Source of the DNA: Penium margaritaceum
Lineage: Eukaryota; Streptophyta; Zygnematophyceae; Desmidiales; Peniaceae
NCBI GenBank assembly: GCA_023375785.1
Contig: SZWC01000082.1
Coordinates: 329,243-393,242, forward strand
Direction: 5' to 3'
Length of the DNA stretch: 64,000 nt
The notes beneath the pieces are model-generated. The model was given only the letters and a program-made list of their open reading frames with translations. It was not told where the DNA came from and did no database searches. Below are positions 50,051-63,080 of this stretch, piece after piece (positions within the stretch are counted from its first letter, which is position 1; each line of letters opens with the position of its first letter). The translations under genes and the position numbers were made by a program.

Positions 50051-51660
50051 CTCGCAGCCACTCGCAACCACTCGTAACCATTCGCAACCACTCGCAACTG
50101 CTCAAAACAACTTGGAAGCACTTGCAACAAATTTCAAGCACTCGCAACCACTTGCAACCACTTGCAACCATGCGTAACACCTCGCAACCACCCGCAACCA
50201 CTTGCAACCACTCAAAACAACTTGCAACCACTTACAACCAATCGCAACCACTCGCAACCACATGCAACCACTCGAAACTACTCGCAACCACTCACAACCA
50301 CTCACAAGCACTCACCACCACCCGCAACGTCTTGCAACGACTCACAACCACTCACAACCACTTGCAACGAAGCGCAACCACTCACAACCACTCGCAACCA
50401 CTTCCAGCCACTCGCAACCACTCGCAACCACTCGCAGCCACTCGCAGCAGCTCGTAATCACTTGCAACCACTTGCAACCACTCACAACCACTTGCAACGA
50501 CTTACAATCGCTTGCAATCACTTGCAACCACTCGCAGCCACTCGCAACAACTCGCGACCAATCACTACCATTGGCAATCTTTTGAAACAACTTGCAATCA
50601 CTCGCAACTACTCGCAGCCACTCAAAACCACTCACAACTACTCGCAACTACTTGCAACCACTCGCAACCACTCGAAACCATTCACAACCACATTCAACCA
50701 CTTGCAACCACTCTTTTCCACTCACAGCCACTCGTAACCACTCGCAAGCACTCAAAACCATTTGCAACCACTCGCAACCACTTGCAACCACTTGCAACCA
50801 CTCGCAGCCACTCGCAACCACACAAAACGTCTTGTAACCAATCGCAACCACTTGCAACCACTCGCAACGATGCGCAACCACTCCCAACCACTCGCAACCA
50901 CTCGCAACAACTCGCGACCACTCGCAACCACTCGCAACCACTCGCAACCACTCGTAATCACTCACAACCACTTGAAACCACTCGCAACCACTCAAAACAA
51001 CTTGCAACCACTTGCAACCACTCGCAACCACTCGAAAAACGTGCAACCACTCGCAACCACTCGTAACCACTCGCAACCACTCGCAACCATTTACAACAAC
51101 TCGCAACCACTTGCAACCACTCGCAACCACTTGCAACCACTCGCAGCCACTCGCAACCACTCGCAACCACTCGCAATAACCCTGGGCAACTTGCAACCAC
51201 TCCCAACCGTTCCCAACCACTTGCAACAACTCGCAACCACTCGCAACCACTCACAACCACTCGAAACCACTGGCAACCACTTGCTACCACTCGCAACCAC
51301 TCGCAACCACTCGCAACCACTCGCAACCACTTGCAGCCCTTCCCGACAACTCAGAACCTCTCGCGACTACTAGCAACTACTTGCAACCTCTTGCAACCAA
51401 TCCTAACCACTCCAAACCACTTGAAGCCACTAACAACCACTCACAACCACTCAGAACCACTTTCAGCCACTCACAACCAATCGCAACCACTCACAACCAC
51501 TTGCAACCACTCACAACCACTCGCAACAACTCGCAACCATTTGCAACTACTCCCAACCACTCCCAAGCACTTACAACCACTCGCAACCACTCGCAACCAC
51601 TTGCAACCACTCGCAACCACTTGCAACCTCTTGCAACCACTTGCAAACACTCACAACCAC

Positions 51661-51830
51661 TTGCAACCACTTGTAACCATTTGCAACCACTCGTAACCAC
51701 TTGTAACAACTCGGAACCACTCGCAACCACACACAACCACTCGCAACCACTTGCAACCACTTGTAACCATTTGCAACCACTCGTAACCACTTGTAACAAC
51801 TCGGAACCACTCGCAACCACACACAACCAC
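51661..51830. repeat. 90-bp HOR, nearly 2 copies
   Basis: TTGTAACCAT at 51671 and 51761, and ACACAACCAC at 51731 and 51821. A 70-bp duplication of TTGCAACCTC (52001 and 52071) follows shortly after. Confidence 0.9.
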
Positions 51831-53609
51831 TCGCAACTACCTGCAACCACTCGCAACGACTGGCAACCACTCGCAACTACTCGTAACCAATTGAAACTAA
51901 TCGCAACCACTCACAACCACTCGCAACCACTCCCAACCTCTTGCAGTCACTGGCAATCACTTGCAACCACTCGCAAATACTCGCAACCACTCACAACCAC
52001 TTGCAACCTCTCACAACCACTCGCAACCACTCGCAACCACTCGCAACCACTCGCAACCACTCACAACCACTTGCAACCTCTCACAACCACTCGCAACCAC
52101 TCGCAACCACTCGCAACCACTCGCAACCACTTGCAACCACTCGCAACCACTCGCAACCACTCGTAACCACTCACAACCACTCCTAACCACTCGCACCCAC
52201 TCGCAACCACTCGCAACCACTGGCTACCACTCGCAACCACATGTAGCCACTTGCAACCACGTGCAACCACTCACAACTACTCGCAACAAATGCAACCACT
52301 CGCACCCACTCGCAACCACTCGCATCCACTTGCAACCACTCACAACCACTTGCAACCACATGCAACCACTCGTAGCCACTCGCAACCACTCGCAACCACT
52401 CGCAACCACTCGTAACCACTTGCAACCACTCGCAACCACTCGCAACCACTCGCAACCACTCGCAACCTCTTACAACCAATTCTAACCACTTGCAACCACT
52501 TACAACCACTCGCAACCACTTGCAACCACTTGCAATAACTCACAACTACTCGCAACCACTCGCAACCACTCGCAACCATTCGTAACCACTCACAACCACT
52601 CACAACCACTGGCAACCACTCGCACTTGTAGCCACTTGGAACCACTCGCATCCACTTGCAACAACTCCCAACCACTTGCAATCAGTTGCACCAATCGCAA
52701 CCAATCGCCACCACTTGGAACTACTTTCAAGCACTTGCAACCACTCACAACCACTCGTAACCACTCGCAACCACTGGCAACCACTCACAACCACTCGCAA
52801 GCAGTCGCAACCACTTGCTACCACTCGCAACCACGTACTACCATACGCAGCCAGTCGAACCCACACAAAACTTCTCGCAACCACACAAAACCACTCCCGA
52901 CCTCTCACTACCACTTGCAACTACTCGTCACCACTCACAACCACTCGCAAACACTCACAACCACTCGCAAGCACTCGTAACCACTTGCGACCACTTGCAA
53001 CCACTCTCAACCACTTGCAACCACTCATAACCACTCGCAATCACTCGCAACCACTCGAAACCACTTGCAACCACTTGCAGTCATTTGGAACCACTCGCAA
53101 CTTCTCACAACCACTCGGAACCACTCGCAACCACTTGCAACCACTCGCAACCACTTGCAACCACTCACAACCAATCGCAACCAATCGCAACCACTCACAA
53201 CCACTCACAACCACTTGGAACAATTCACAACAGCTGGCAAGCATTCACAACCACTCGCAGTAACTCGCAACCACTCGCAACCACTCGCAACCACTCACAA
53301 CCACTCGCAACCACTGGCAACCACTCGCACTTGCAACCACTCGGAACCACTCGCAGCCACTTGCAACCACTCGCAACCACTCGCAATCGCTTGCACCACT
53401 TGCAACCAATCGTAACCAATTGAAACCAATCGCAGGCACTTGCAACAACTCGCAACCACTCGCAACCACTTGCAACCACTCACAACCACTCGCAACCAAT
53501 TGCAACCACTAGCAACAATTCACAACCACTCGCAACGACTCGCAACCGCTTGCCACCACTGGCAGCCACTCGCAACCATACACAACCACTCGCACCCACT
53601 TTCAACCAC

Positions 53610-53800
53610 TCGCAACCACGCTAAACCACTCCCAACGTCTAAAAAACCACTTGCAACCATTCCCAATCACTTGCAACCACTCGCAACCACTCGCAACCAC
53701 TTGCAACCACTCGCAACCACGCTAAACCACTCCCAACGTCTAAAAAACCACTTGCAACCATTCCCAATCACTTGCAACCACTCGCAACCACTCGCAACCA
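53610..53800. repeat. 101-bp HOR, 2 copies
   Basis: GCTAAACCACTCCCAACGTC at 53620 and 53721, each followed by TAAAAAACCAC. The A-run gives the extra base. Confidence 0.9.
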
Positions 53801-56620
53801 CTCACAACCACTCGCAAGTATTTGTGACTACTCACGACCATTTGCAATGACTTGCAACCACTCGCAACCACTCGCAACCACTTGCAACCACTTGCAACCA
53901 TTTGTAACCACTCACATCTAATCGCAACCACTCGCAACCACTCACAACCACTCGCAAACACTTACAACCACTCACAACAACTCGCAACCACTCGCAACCA
54001 ATTGCAACCACTCACAACCACTCGCAACCACTCACAACTCCTCGCAATCACTGGCAACCACTCGCACTTGCAACCACAAGAAACCACTCGCAGCCACTTG
54101 CAACCACTAGCAACCACTCACAATCACTTGCACCACTCGCAACCAGTCCTTACCAATTACAACCACTCCCAAGCACTTGTAACCACTCGCAACCACTCCT
54201 AACCGCTCGCAACCACTTGAAACCACTCTCAATCAATTGCAACCACTCGCAACCACTTGCAGCCACACACAACCACTCGCAACCATTCGCAACTGCTTGC
54301 CACCACTCGCAACCACTCGCAACCAATCACACCCACTCACAACCACTCGGAACCACGCCAAACCACTGCCAACCTCTCACAACCACTTGCAACCACCCCC
54401 AACCACTCGCAACCACTCTCAACCACTCACGGCCACTCGCAACCACTCGCAACCACTTGCAAGCACTTGCAACCAATGGCAACAACTCGCAAACACTCAC
54501 AACCATTCTCTACCACACGCAACCACTCGCAACCACTCGCAACCACTCGCAACCACTTGCAACTACTTGCAACCACTCACAACATCTTGCAACCACTTGC
54601 AACCACTGGCAACCACTCGCAACCACTTGCAACCACTGACAACCACACGCAACCAGTGGCAACCACTCACACTTGCAACCAATCGGAACCACTGGCAGCC
54701 ACTTGTAACCACTCGCAACCACTCGCAATCACTTGCACCAGTCGCAACCAATCGCAACCACTTGCAACTACTCGCAAGCACTTGCAACCACTCGCAATCA
54801 CTCGTAACCACTCGCAACCACTTGCAACCACTCACAACCACTCTCAACCACTCGCAACCACTTGCAACCACTCACAACCACTAGCAACCACTCGCAACCG
54901 CTTGCCATCAATCGCAACCACTCGCAACCATACGCAACTACTCGCACCCACTCACAACCACTCGCATCCACACAAAACCACTCCCAACCTCTCACAACCA
55001 CTTGCAACAACTCCCAACCACTGGCAACCACTCGCAACCACTCCCAACCACTCGCAACTACTTACAACCACTTGCAAGCACTCACAACCACTCGCAACCA
55101 CTCGCAACCAGTTGCAAGCACTCGCAACCACATCCAACTACGCGCAACCACTAGCAACCCCTCGCAACCACTCGAAACCACTCGCAACCACTCACAATCA
55201 CTTGCAATCACTCGTAACCACTTGCAACTACTTGCAACTACTCGAAACATCTCACTACCACTTTCAACCACTCGCAACCACTCGCAACAACTCGAAACCA
55301 CTCGTAACCACTTGCAACCACTCGAAACATCTCGCAACCACTTGCCACCACTCGCAACCACTTGCAACCACTTGCAAGCACTCATAACCACTCGCGACAA
55401 CTCGCAACCACTCGCGACTACTTGCAACCACTTGCAACCTCTTGCAACAACTCGCAACCAGTCACAACCCCTTGCAGCCAGTTGCAACCACAAACAACCA
55501 CTCACAACCATTCGCAACCACTTGTAACCACTCGCAACCACTCGCAACCACTCACAACCACTCGCAATCACTTGCAACCACTCGCAACCACTCGCAACCA
55601 CTTCCAACCACTCACAACCACTCGCAACAACATGCAACCACTTGCAACCACTCGCAGCCATGCGCAACCACATGTAACCACTCGCAACAACTCTCAACCA
55701 TTTGCAACCACTCGTAATGAATCGCAACCACTCATAACCACTCACAACCACTCCCAACTACTGGCAACCACTCGCAACCACTCGCAACCACTGACAACCA
55801 CTCGCAACCGTTGGCAACCACTCGCACTTGCAACCACTCAAAACCACTCGCATCCACATGCAATCACTCCCAACCACTCGCAATCATTTGCATCACCTGC
55901 AACCAATCGCAGCCACTTACATCCACTCGCGAGCAATTGCAACCACTCGCAACCACTCATAACGATAGGCAGCCACTTGCAACCACTCACAACCACTCTT
56001 AACCACTCGCAACCACTTGCAACCACTCACAATAACTCGCAACCACTCGCAACCACTCACAACCACTTGCAATGATTCGTGACCACTCACAACCACTTGC
56101 AACGACTAGCAACCACTCACAACCACTTGCAAGGACTTGCAACCACTCGTAACCACTCGCAACCACCCGAAACAACTCGCAACCACTCCCAACCACTTGC
56201 AACCACTCGCAACCACTCGCAACAGCTCACAACCACTCGTAACATCTTGTAAGCACTTGCAACCACTTGCAACCACTATCAACAACTCGCAATCACTCGA
56301 AATCACTTGCAACCACTCACAACAACTTGCAACAACTTGCAACCACTTGCACCCACTCGCAACCACTCGCAACCACTCACAACCACTTGCAACCGCTTGC
56401 AACCACTCGCAACCACTCACAACCACTCACAACCACTTGCAAGCACTTGTATTCACTCCCAACAACTCACAACCAATCACAACCACTTGCAACCCCTCGC
56501 AACCACTCGAACAAATCGTAACCACTCGCAACCACTCACAACCACTTGCAACCACTCATAACCACTTACAATCACTCGCAACCACTCGCAACCACTCGCA
56601 ACCACTTGCAATCACTTGCA

Positions 56621-56950
56621 ACTATCTGCAAGCACTTGCAAGCACTTGCAACCACTCGTAACCACTCACAAACACTTGCAACCACTGGAAATCACTAGCA
56701 TCCACTCGCAACAACTCACAACCACTCGCAACCACTCGCAACCAATCGCAACCACTCGCAACCACTTGCAACCACTCGCAACCACTTGCAACCACTTGCA
56801 ACTATCTGCAAGCACTTGCAAGCACTTGCAACCACTCGTAACCACTCACAAACACTTGCAACCACTGGAAATCACTAGCATCCACTCGCAACAACTCACA
56901 ACCACTCGCAACCACTCGCAACCAATCGCAACCACTCGCAACCACTTGCA
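56621..56950. repeat. 180-bp HOR, nearly 2 copies
   Basis: ACTATCTGCA at 56621 and 56801, followed by identical units including ACCACTGGAA and ATCACTAGCA. Confidence 0.92.
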
Positions 56951-59900
56951 ACCACTCACAACCACTTGCAACCACTTGCAACCAATCGCAACCACTCGCA
57001 ACCACTCGCAACTACTCGCAACCATTCGCAACCACTCACTACCACTTGTAACCACTTGCAAGCACTCTTAAACACTCGCAACCACTCACAACGACTCGCA
57101 ACCACTCGCAACCACTGGCAACCACTCGCAACCACTTGCAACCACTCACAACCACTCACAACCACTCTCATCCACTTGCAACCACTCGTAACCACTCGCA
57201 ACCAGTTGCAACAACTTGCAACCACTCACAACCACTTGCAACCACTGGCAACCACTCGCAACCACTGGCAACCACTAGCAACCACTCGCAACCATAACTA
57301 CTCGCAACCACTCGCAACTACTTGCAACTACTTGGAACCACTCGCAACCACTCGCAACCACTTGCAATCACTCACAACCGCTCGCAACCACCTGTTACCA
57401 CTTGCAACCACTCGTAACCACTTGTAACAACTCGCAGCCACTCGCAACCACTCATAACCACTTGCAACCACCTGCAACCACTCGCAGCCACTTGCAACCA
57501 CTCGCAACTACTCGCAACCAATTGAAACCAATTGCAACCACTTGCAACCACTCGCAACCACTCCCAACCACTCGCAACCACTCGCAACCACTTGCACCCA
57601 CTCGCAACCACTCACAACCACTCGCAACCACTCGCAACCACTCGCAACCACTCGCAACCACTCGCAACCATTCGCAACCATTCGTAACCACTCGCAACCG
57701 CTCGCAACTACTTGCAACCACTCGCCACGACTCGCAACCATTTGTAACAACTCGCAACCACTTGCAACCATTCGCAACCACTTGCAACCACTCCCACCCA
57801 CTCGCAACCATTTGCAACCACTCGCAACCACTCGCAACCACTTGCAACCACTTGCAACCACTCGCTACCACTCGCAGCCACTTGAAACCACTCAAAACCA
57901 CTAGCAACCACTTGCAACCACTCGCAACCACTTGCAACAACTTGCAACCACTCGAAACCACTCAGAACCAATTGTAACCACTGGAAACCACTCACAACCA
58001 CTTGCAACCACTTGCAACCACTCGCAACAACTTGCAACCACTCGCAACCACTCGCAACAACTTGAAACCACTCGCAACCACTCACAACCACTTGCAACCA
58101 CTTGCTCTTGCAACCACTTGGAACCACTCGCAGCCACCTGCAACCACTCGCAACCACTCGCAATCACTTGCACCACTTGCAACCAATCGCCACCACTTGC
58201 GACCACTTGCAAGCACTTGAAACCATTTGCAACCACTCGTAACCACTCGCAACCATTCGCAACAACTCACAACCACTCACAACCACTCGCAACCACTTGC
58301 TACGACTCGCAACCACTCACAACCATAAGCAACCACTCGCACCCACTCGCAACCACTTGCAACCACACAATACCACTCCCGACCTCTCACAACCACTTGC
58401 AACCACTCCTAACCTCTTGCAACCACTCGCAACCACTCGCAATCACTCACAACCACTTGCAAGCACTTGTGACCACTCACGACCACATGCAACTACTTGC
58501 AACCACTTGCAACCAGTCCTAACCTTTCACAGCCAGTCGCAACCACTTGCAACCACTTGCAACCAATTGCAATCACTTGGAACCACTCGTAACCACTCAC
58601 AACCACTTGCAACCACTTGAACAACTCGCAACTACCCGCAACGACTTGCAACCACTCACAACCAATGGAAACCACTCGCAACCACTCGCAACCACTCACA
58701 ACCACTTGCAACCACTCACAACACTTCGCAACCACTCGCAACCGCTCGCAACCACTCGCAACCACTCGCAACAACTCACAACCACTCCCAACCACTGGCA
58801 ACCACTCGCACTTGCAGCCAGTCGGAACCACTCACAGCCACTTGCAACCACTCGCAGCTAATCGCAATCAATTGCACCACTCGCAACCAATCATAACCAC
58901 TTGCAACCACTCGCAAGCCGTTGTAACCACTCGCAACCACTCGTCACAACATGCAACCACTTGCAACCACTCACAACCACTCGGAACCACTCGCAACCAC
59001 TTGCAACCACTCACAACCACTCCTAACCACTCGCAACCGCTTGCAACCACTCGCAACCACTCCTATCCGTACACAACCACTCGCACCCACTCACAACCAC
59101 TTGCAACCAAACAAAACCACTCCAACCCTTGCAACCACTTGCAACCACTCCCAACCTCTCACAACCACTCGCAACCACTAGCAGGCACTCATGACTACTC
59201 ACAACCACTTGCAACCACTCGCAACCACTCGCAACCACTCGCAACCATGCACAACCACTCACAACAACATGCAACCAATCAGAACCACTCGAACCAATCC
59301 TAACTACTCGCAACCACTCACAACCACTTACAACCACTCGCAACCAGTTGCAACCACTCGCAACCACTTGCAATCACTTGCAACCACTTGCAACCACTTG
59401 CAAGCACTTCCAACCACTTGTAACCTCTCACAAACACTTGCAACCACTCCCAATCACTTGCATCCACTCGCAACCACTCCAACCACTCGCAACCACTCAC
59501 AACCTCTTGCAACCACTCCCCACCACTTGTAACCACTTGCAACCATTTGAAACCACTTGCAACCACTCACAACTACTCGCAACCACTCGCAGCCATTTGC
59601 AACCACTCGCAACCACTTGTAACCACTTGCAAGCACTCTCAACCACACGCGACCACTAACAACCTCTCGCAACCACTCGCAACCAATCGCAACAACTCGC
59701 AACCACTCGCAACAACTCACAACCACTCGCAACCACTTGCAACCACTCGTAACCACTCACAACCAGTAGCAACTACTTGCAACCACTCACAACCACTTGT
59801 AACCACTGGCAACCACTCGCAACAACTGGCAACTACTAGCAACCACTCGCAACCACTCGCAGCCACTCGCAACCACTCGTAACCACTCGCAACAACTTGC

Positions 59901-62460
59901 AACAACTCGCAATCACTCGCAACCACTCCCAACCACAAGCAACCACTTGTAACCACTCCTAACTACTCGGAACCACTCGCAACTACTCGCAACCACTTTC
60001 AATCACTCACAACCACTCGCAACCATTTGTAACCACTCGCAGCCACTTGTAATCACTTAGAACAACTCGTAACCATTCGCAACCACTTACAACCACTCGC
60101 AACCAACTGCAACCACTCGCAAGCACTGGGAACCAGTCACCACCACTCGCAACCAATTAAAACCAATTGCAACCACTCGCAACCACTTGCAACCACTCGC
60201 AACCAATTGAGACCAATCGCTACCACTCGCAACCACTCGCAACCACTCCCAACCACTCGCAACCACTTGTAATTACTCGCAACTACTCGCAACCACTCGC
60301 AACCACTCGCAACACCTCGCAACCACTCGCACCTAATCGCAACCACTCACAGCCACTCGCAACTACTCGCACCCAGTCACAGCCACTCGCAACCACTTGT
60401 AATCACTCGCAACCACTCGCAACCACTTGCAACTATTCGCAACCACTCGCAACCACTCAGAACCAGTTGTAGCCACTCCCACACACTCACAACCACTCAC
60501 AACCACTCGCAACCACTTGCAACCACTTGCACCCACTCGCAATCACGTACAACAACTCTTAACCACTCGCAACCACTTGCAACCACTTGCAACCACTCGC
60601 AACCACTTGCAACCACTCGGAACCACTCCCAACCACTCGCAACCACTTGCAACCACACACAACAACTCGCAACCACTCGCAACCACTCGCAGCCACTCGC
60701 AACCACTCACAACCAATTTTAACCACTCGTAACCACTCACAACCACCTGCAACCACTTGCAACCACTCGCAAAAACTCGCAACCACTCACAACCACTTGC
60801 AACCACTGGCAACCACTCGCACTTGAAACCAGTTGGAACCACTTGCAGCAACTTGCAACCACTCGCAACCACTCGGAGTCACTTGCACCACTCACAACCA
60901 ATCGCCACCACTTGCAACCACTTGCAAGCACTTGCAACCACTCGCAACCACTCGTAGTCACTCGCAACCACTCGCAACCACTCACAACTCTTTGCAACAA
61001 CTCGCAACCACTTGCCACCACTCGCAACCACTCACAACCATACGCAACCACTCGCACCCACTTGCAAGCACTCGCAACCACTCCCAACCTCTGACAGCCA
61101 GTTGCTAGCTCACCCAACCACTTGCAACCACTCGCAACCACTCGCAGCCACTCACAACCACTGGCAAGCACTCGCAAGCACTCGTGACCATTCTCGACCA
61201 CTTGCAACCACTCGCAACCATTTGCAACCACTCGTAACCACTCTCAACCACTCGCAACCACTCACAACCACTTGTAACCACTTGAAATCACTTCCATCCA
61301 CTCACAACCACCCACTACCACTCGCAACAATCTGCAACCACTCGCAACCACTCGCAACCACTTGCAACCACTCACAACCACTCACAACCACTCACAACCA
61401 CTTGCCACCACTCACAACAACTCGTGAATACTCACAACCACTTGCAACCACTTGCAAGCACTCGCAACCACTCACAACCACTTGCAACTACTGGCAACCA
61501 ATCGCACTTGCAACGACTCGGAACCACTTGCAGCCACTTGCAATGCAATCACTCGTAACCCCTCGCAATCACTTGCACCACTCACAACCAAACGCAAGCA
61601 CTTGCAACCACTCGCAACGACTTGTAACCACTCGCAATCACTTGCAACCACTCACAACCACTTACAACCACTCGCAACCACTTGCAACCACTCACAACCA
61701 CTCGCAACCACTCGCAACTTCTTGCCACAATTCGCAACCACTCGCAGTCATATGCAACCACTCGCACCCACTCACAATCACTCACAACCACACAAAACCA
61801 CTCCCAACCCCTCACAATCACTTGCAACCACTCCCAACCACTTGCAAGCACTCGCAAACACTCACAGCGACTCACAACCACTCGCAACCACTGACAACCA
61901 CTCGAATCCACTAGCAATCACTCGCATTCACTCGAAACCACTCGCAATCACTTGCAACCACTTGCAACCAATCGCAACCACTTGGAATAACTCAGAACCA
62001 CTCGCAACAACTCGCAACCACTTGCAACCACTCGCAAACATGCGCAACCACTTGTAACCACTCGCAACAATTTGCAACCATTTCCAACCACTCACCACCA
62101 CTCACAACCACTCACACCCGATCACAACCACTTGCAACCACTCGCAACCACTCATGACAACTTGCAACCACTGGTTACCTCTTGCAACCACTTCCAACTA
62201 CTTGCAACCACTCGCAACCACTCGCAGCCACTCACAACCACTTGCAACCATTCGCAACCAATTGCGACCACTCGCAACCACTCACAACCACTCACAACCA
62301 CTCGCATTGACTGGCAACGACTCGCACTTCCAAACTCTCAGAACCACTCGCAGCTACTTGCAACCAGTTGCAACCACTCGCAATCAATTGCAACATCCGC
62401 AACCAATCGCAACAGCTTACAACCACTCGCAAGCACTTGCAACCACTTACAACCACTCGT

Positions 62461-63050
62461 AACCACTCGCAACCACTTGCAACCACTCACAATTACTCAC
62501 AACCACTCGCAACCACTTGCAACCACTCACAACCGATTTCAACCATTCGCAACCGCTTGCCACCACTCGCAACCACTCGCAACCATACGCCACCACTTGC
62601 ACCCACTCACAACCACTCGCAACCACACAAAACCGCTCCCAACCTCTTACAACCACTTGCAACCACTCCCAACCACTTGAAACCATTTGCAACCACTTGC
62701 AACCACTTGCAACCACTTGCAACCACTCGCAACCACTCACAACCACTCCCAACCAATTGCAAGCAATCACAACCACTCGCAACCACTCACAACCACTCGC
62801 AGCCACTCACAACCACTCACAACCACTCGCAAGCACTCGCAAGCACTCGGTAATACTCGCGACCACTTGCAACCACTCGCAACCACTCGCAGCCACTCGC
62901 AACCGCTTGCAACCACTTGAAAGCACTCGCAACCACTCGAAACTACTCGTAACCACTTACAACCACTTACAAGCACTCACAACCACTCGCAATCACTCGC
63001 AACCACTCGCAACCACACCCAACCACACGCAACCACTCGCAACCACTCAC
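62461..63050. repeat. Dispersed segmental duplicate, copy 2
   Basis: Nearly identical to 45455-46055, offset about 17.0 kb, in the same orientation. It is followed within about 30 bp by the 50-bp HOR that runs to the window end. Confidence 0.85.
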
Positions 63051-63080
63051 AAACACTCGCAACCACTAGCAACCACTCGC

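Larger units (their letters stand above)
52621..62400. repeat. About 0.7-kb HOR with a truncated-unit marker
   Basis: A truncated unit giving CTCGCACTTG recurs at about 52621, 53326, 54063, 54669, 55823, 58103, 58807, 60818, 61503 and 62323. It is usually preceded by a GGCAACCA unit and followed about 70 bp later by a 9-bp unit TTGCACCA(C). Successive spacings cluster near 0.6-0.8 kb (705, 737, 606, 704, 685, 820), with larger gaps near simple multiples. Outlying copies lie at 36311, 36635 and 45386. Confidence 0.8.
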
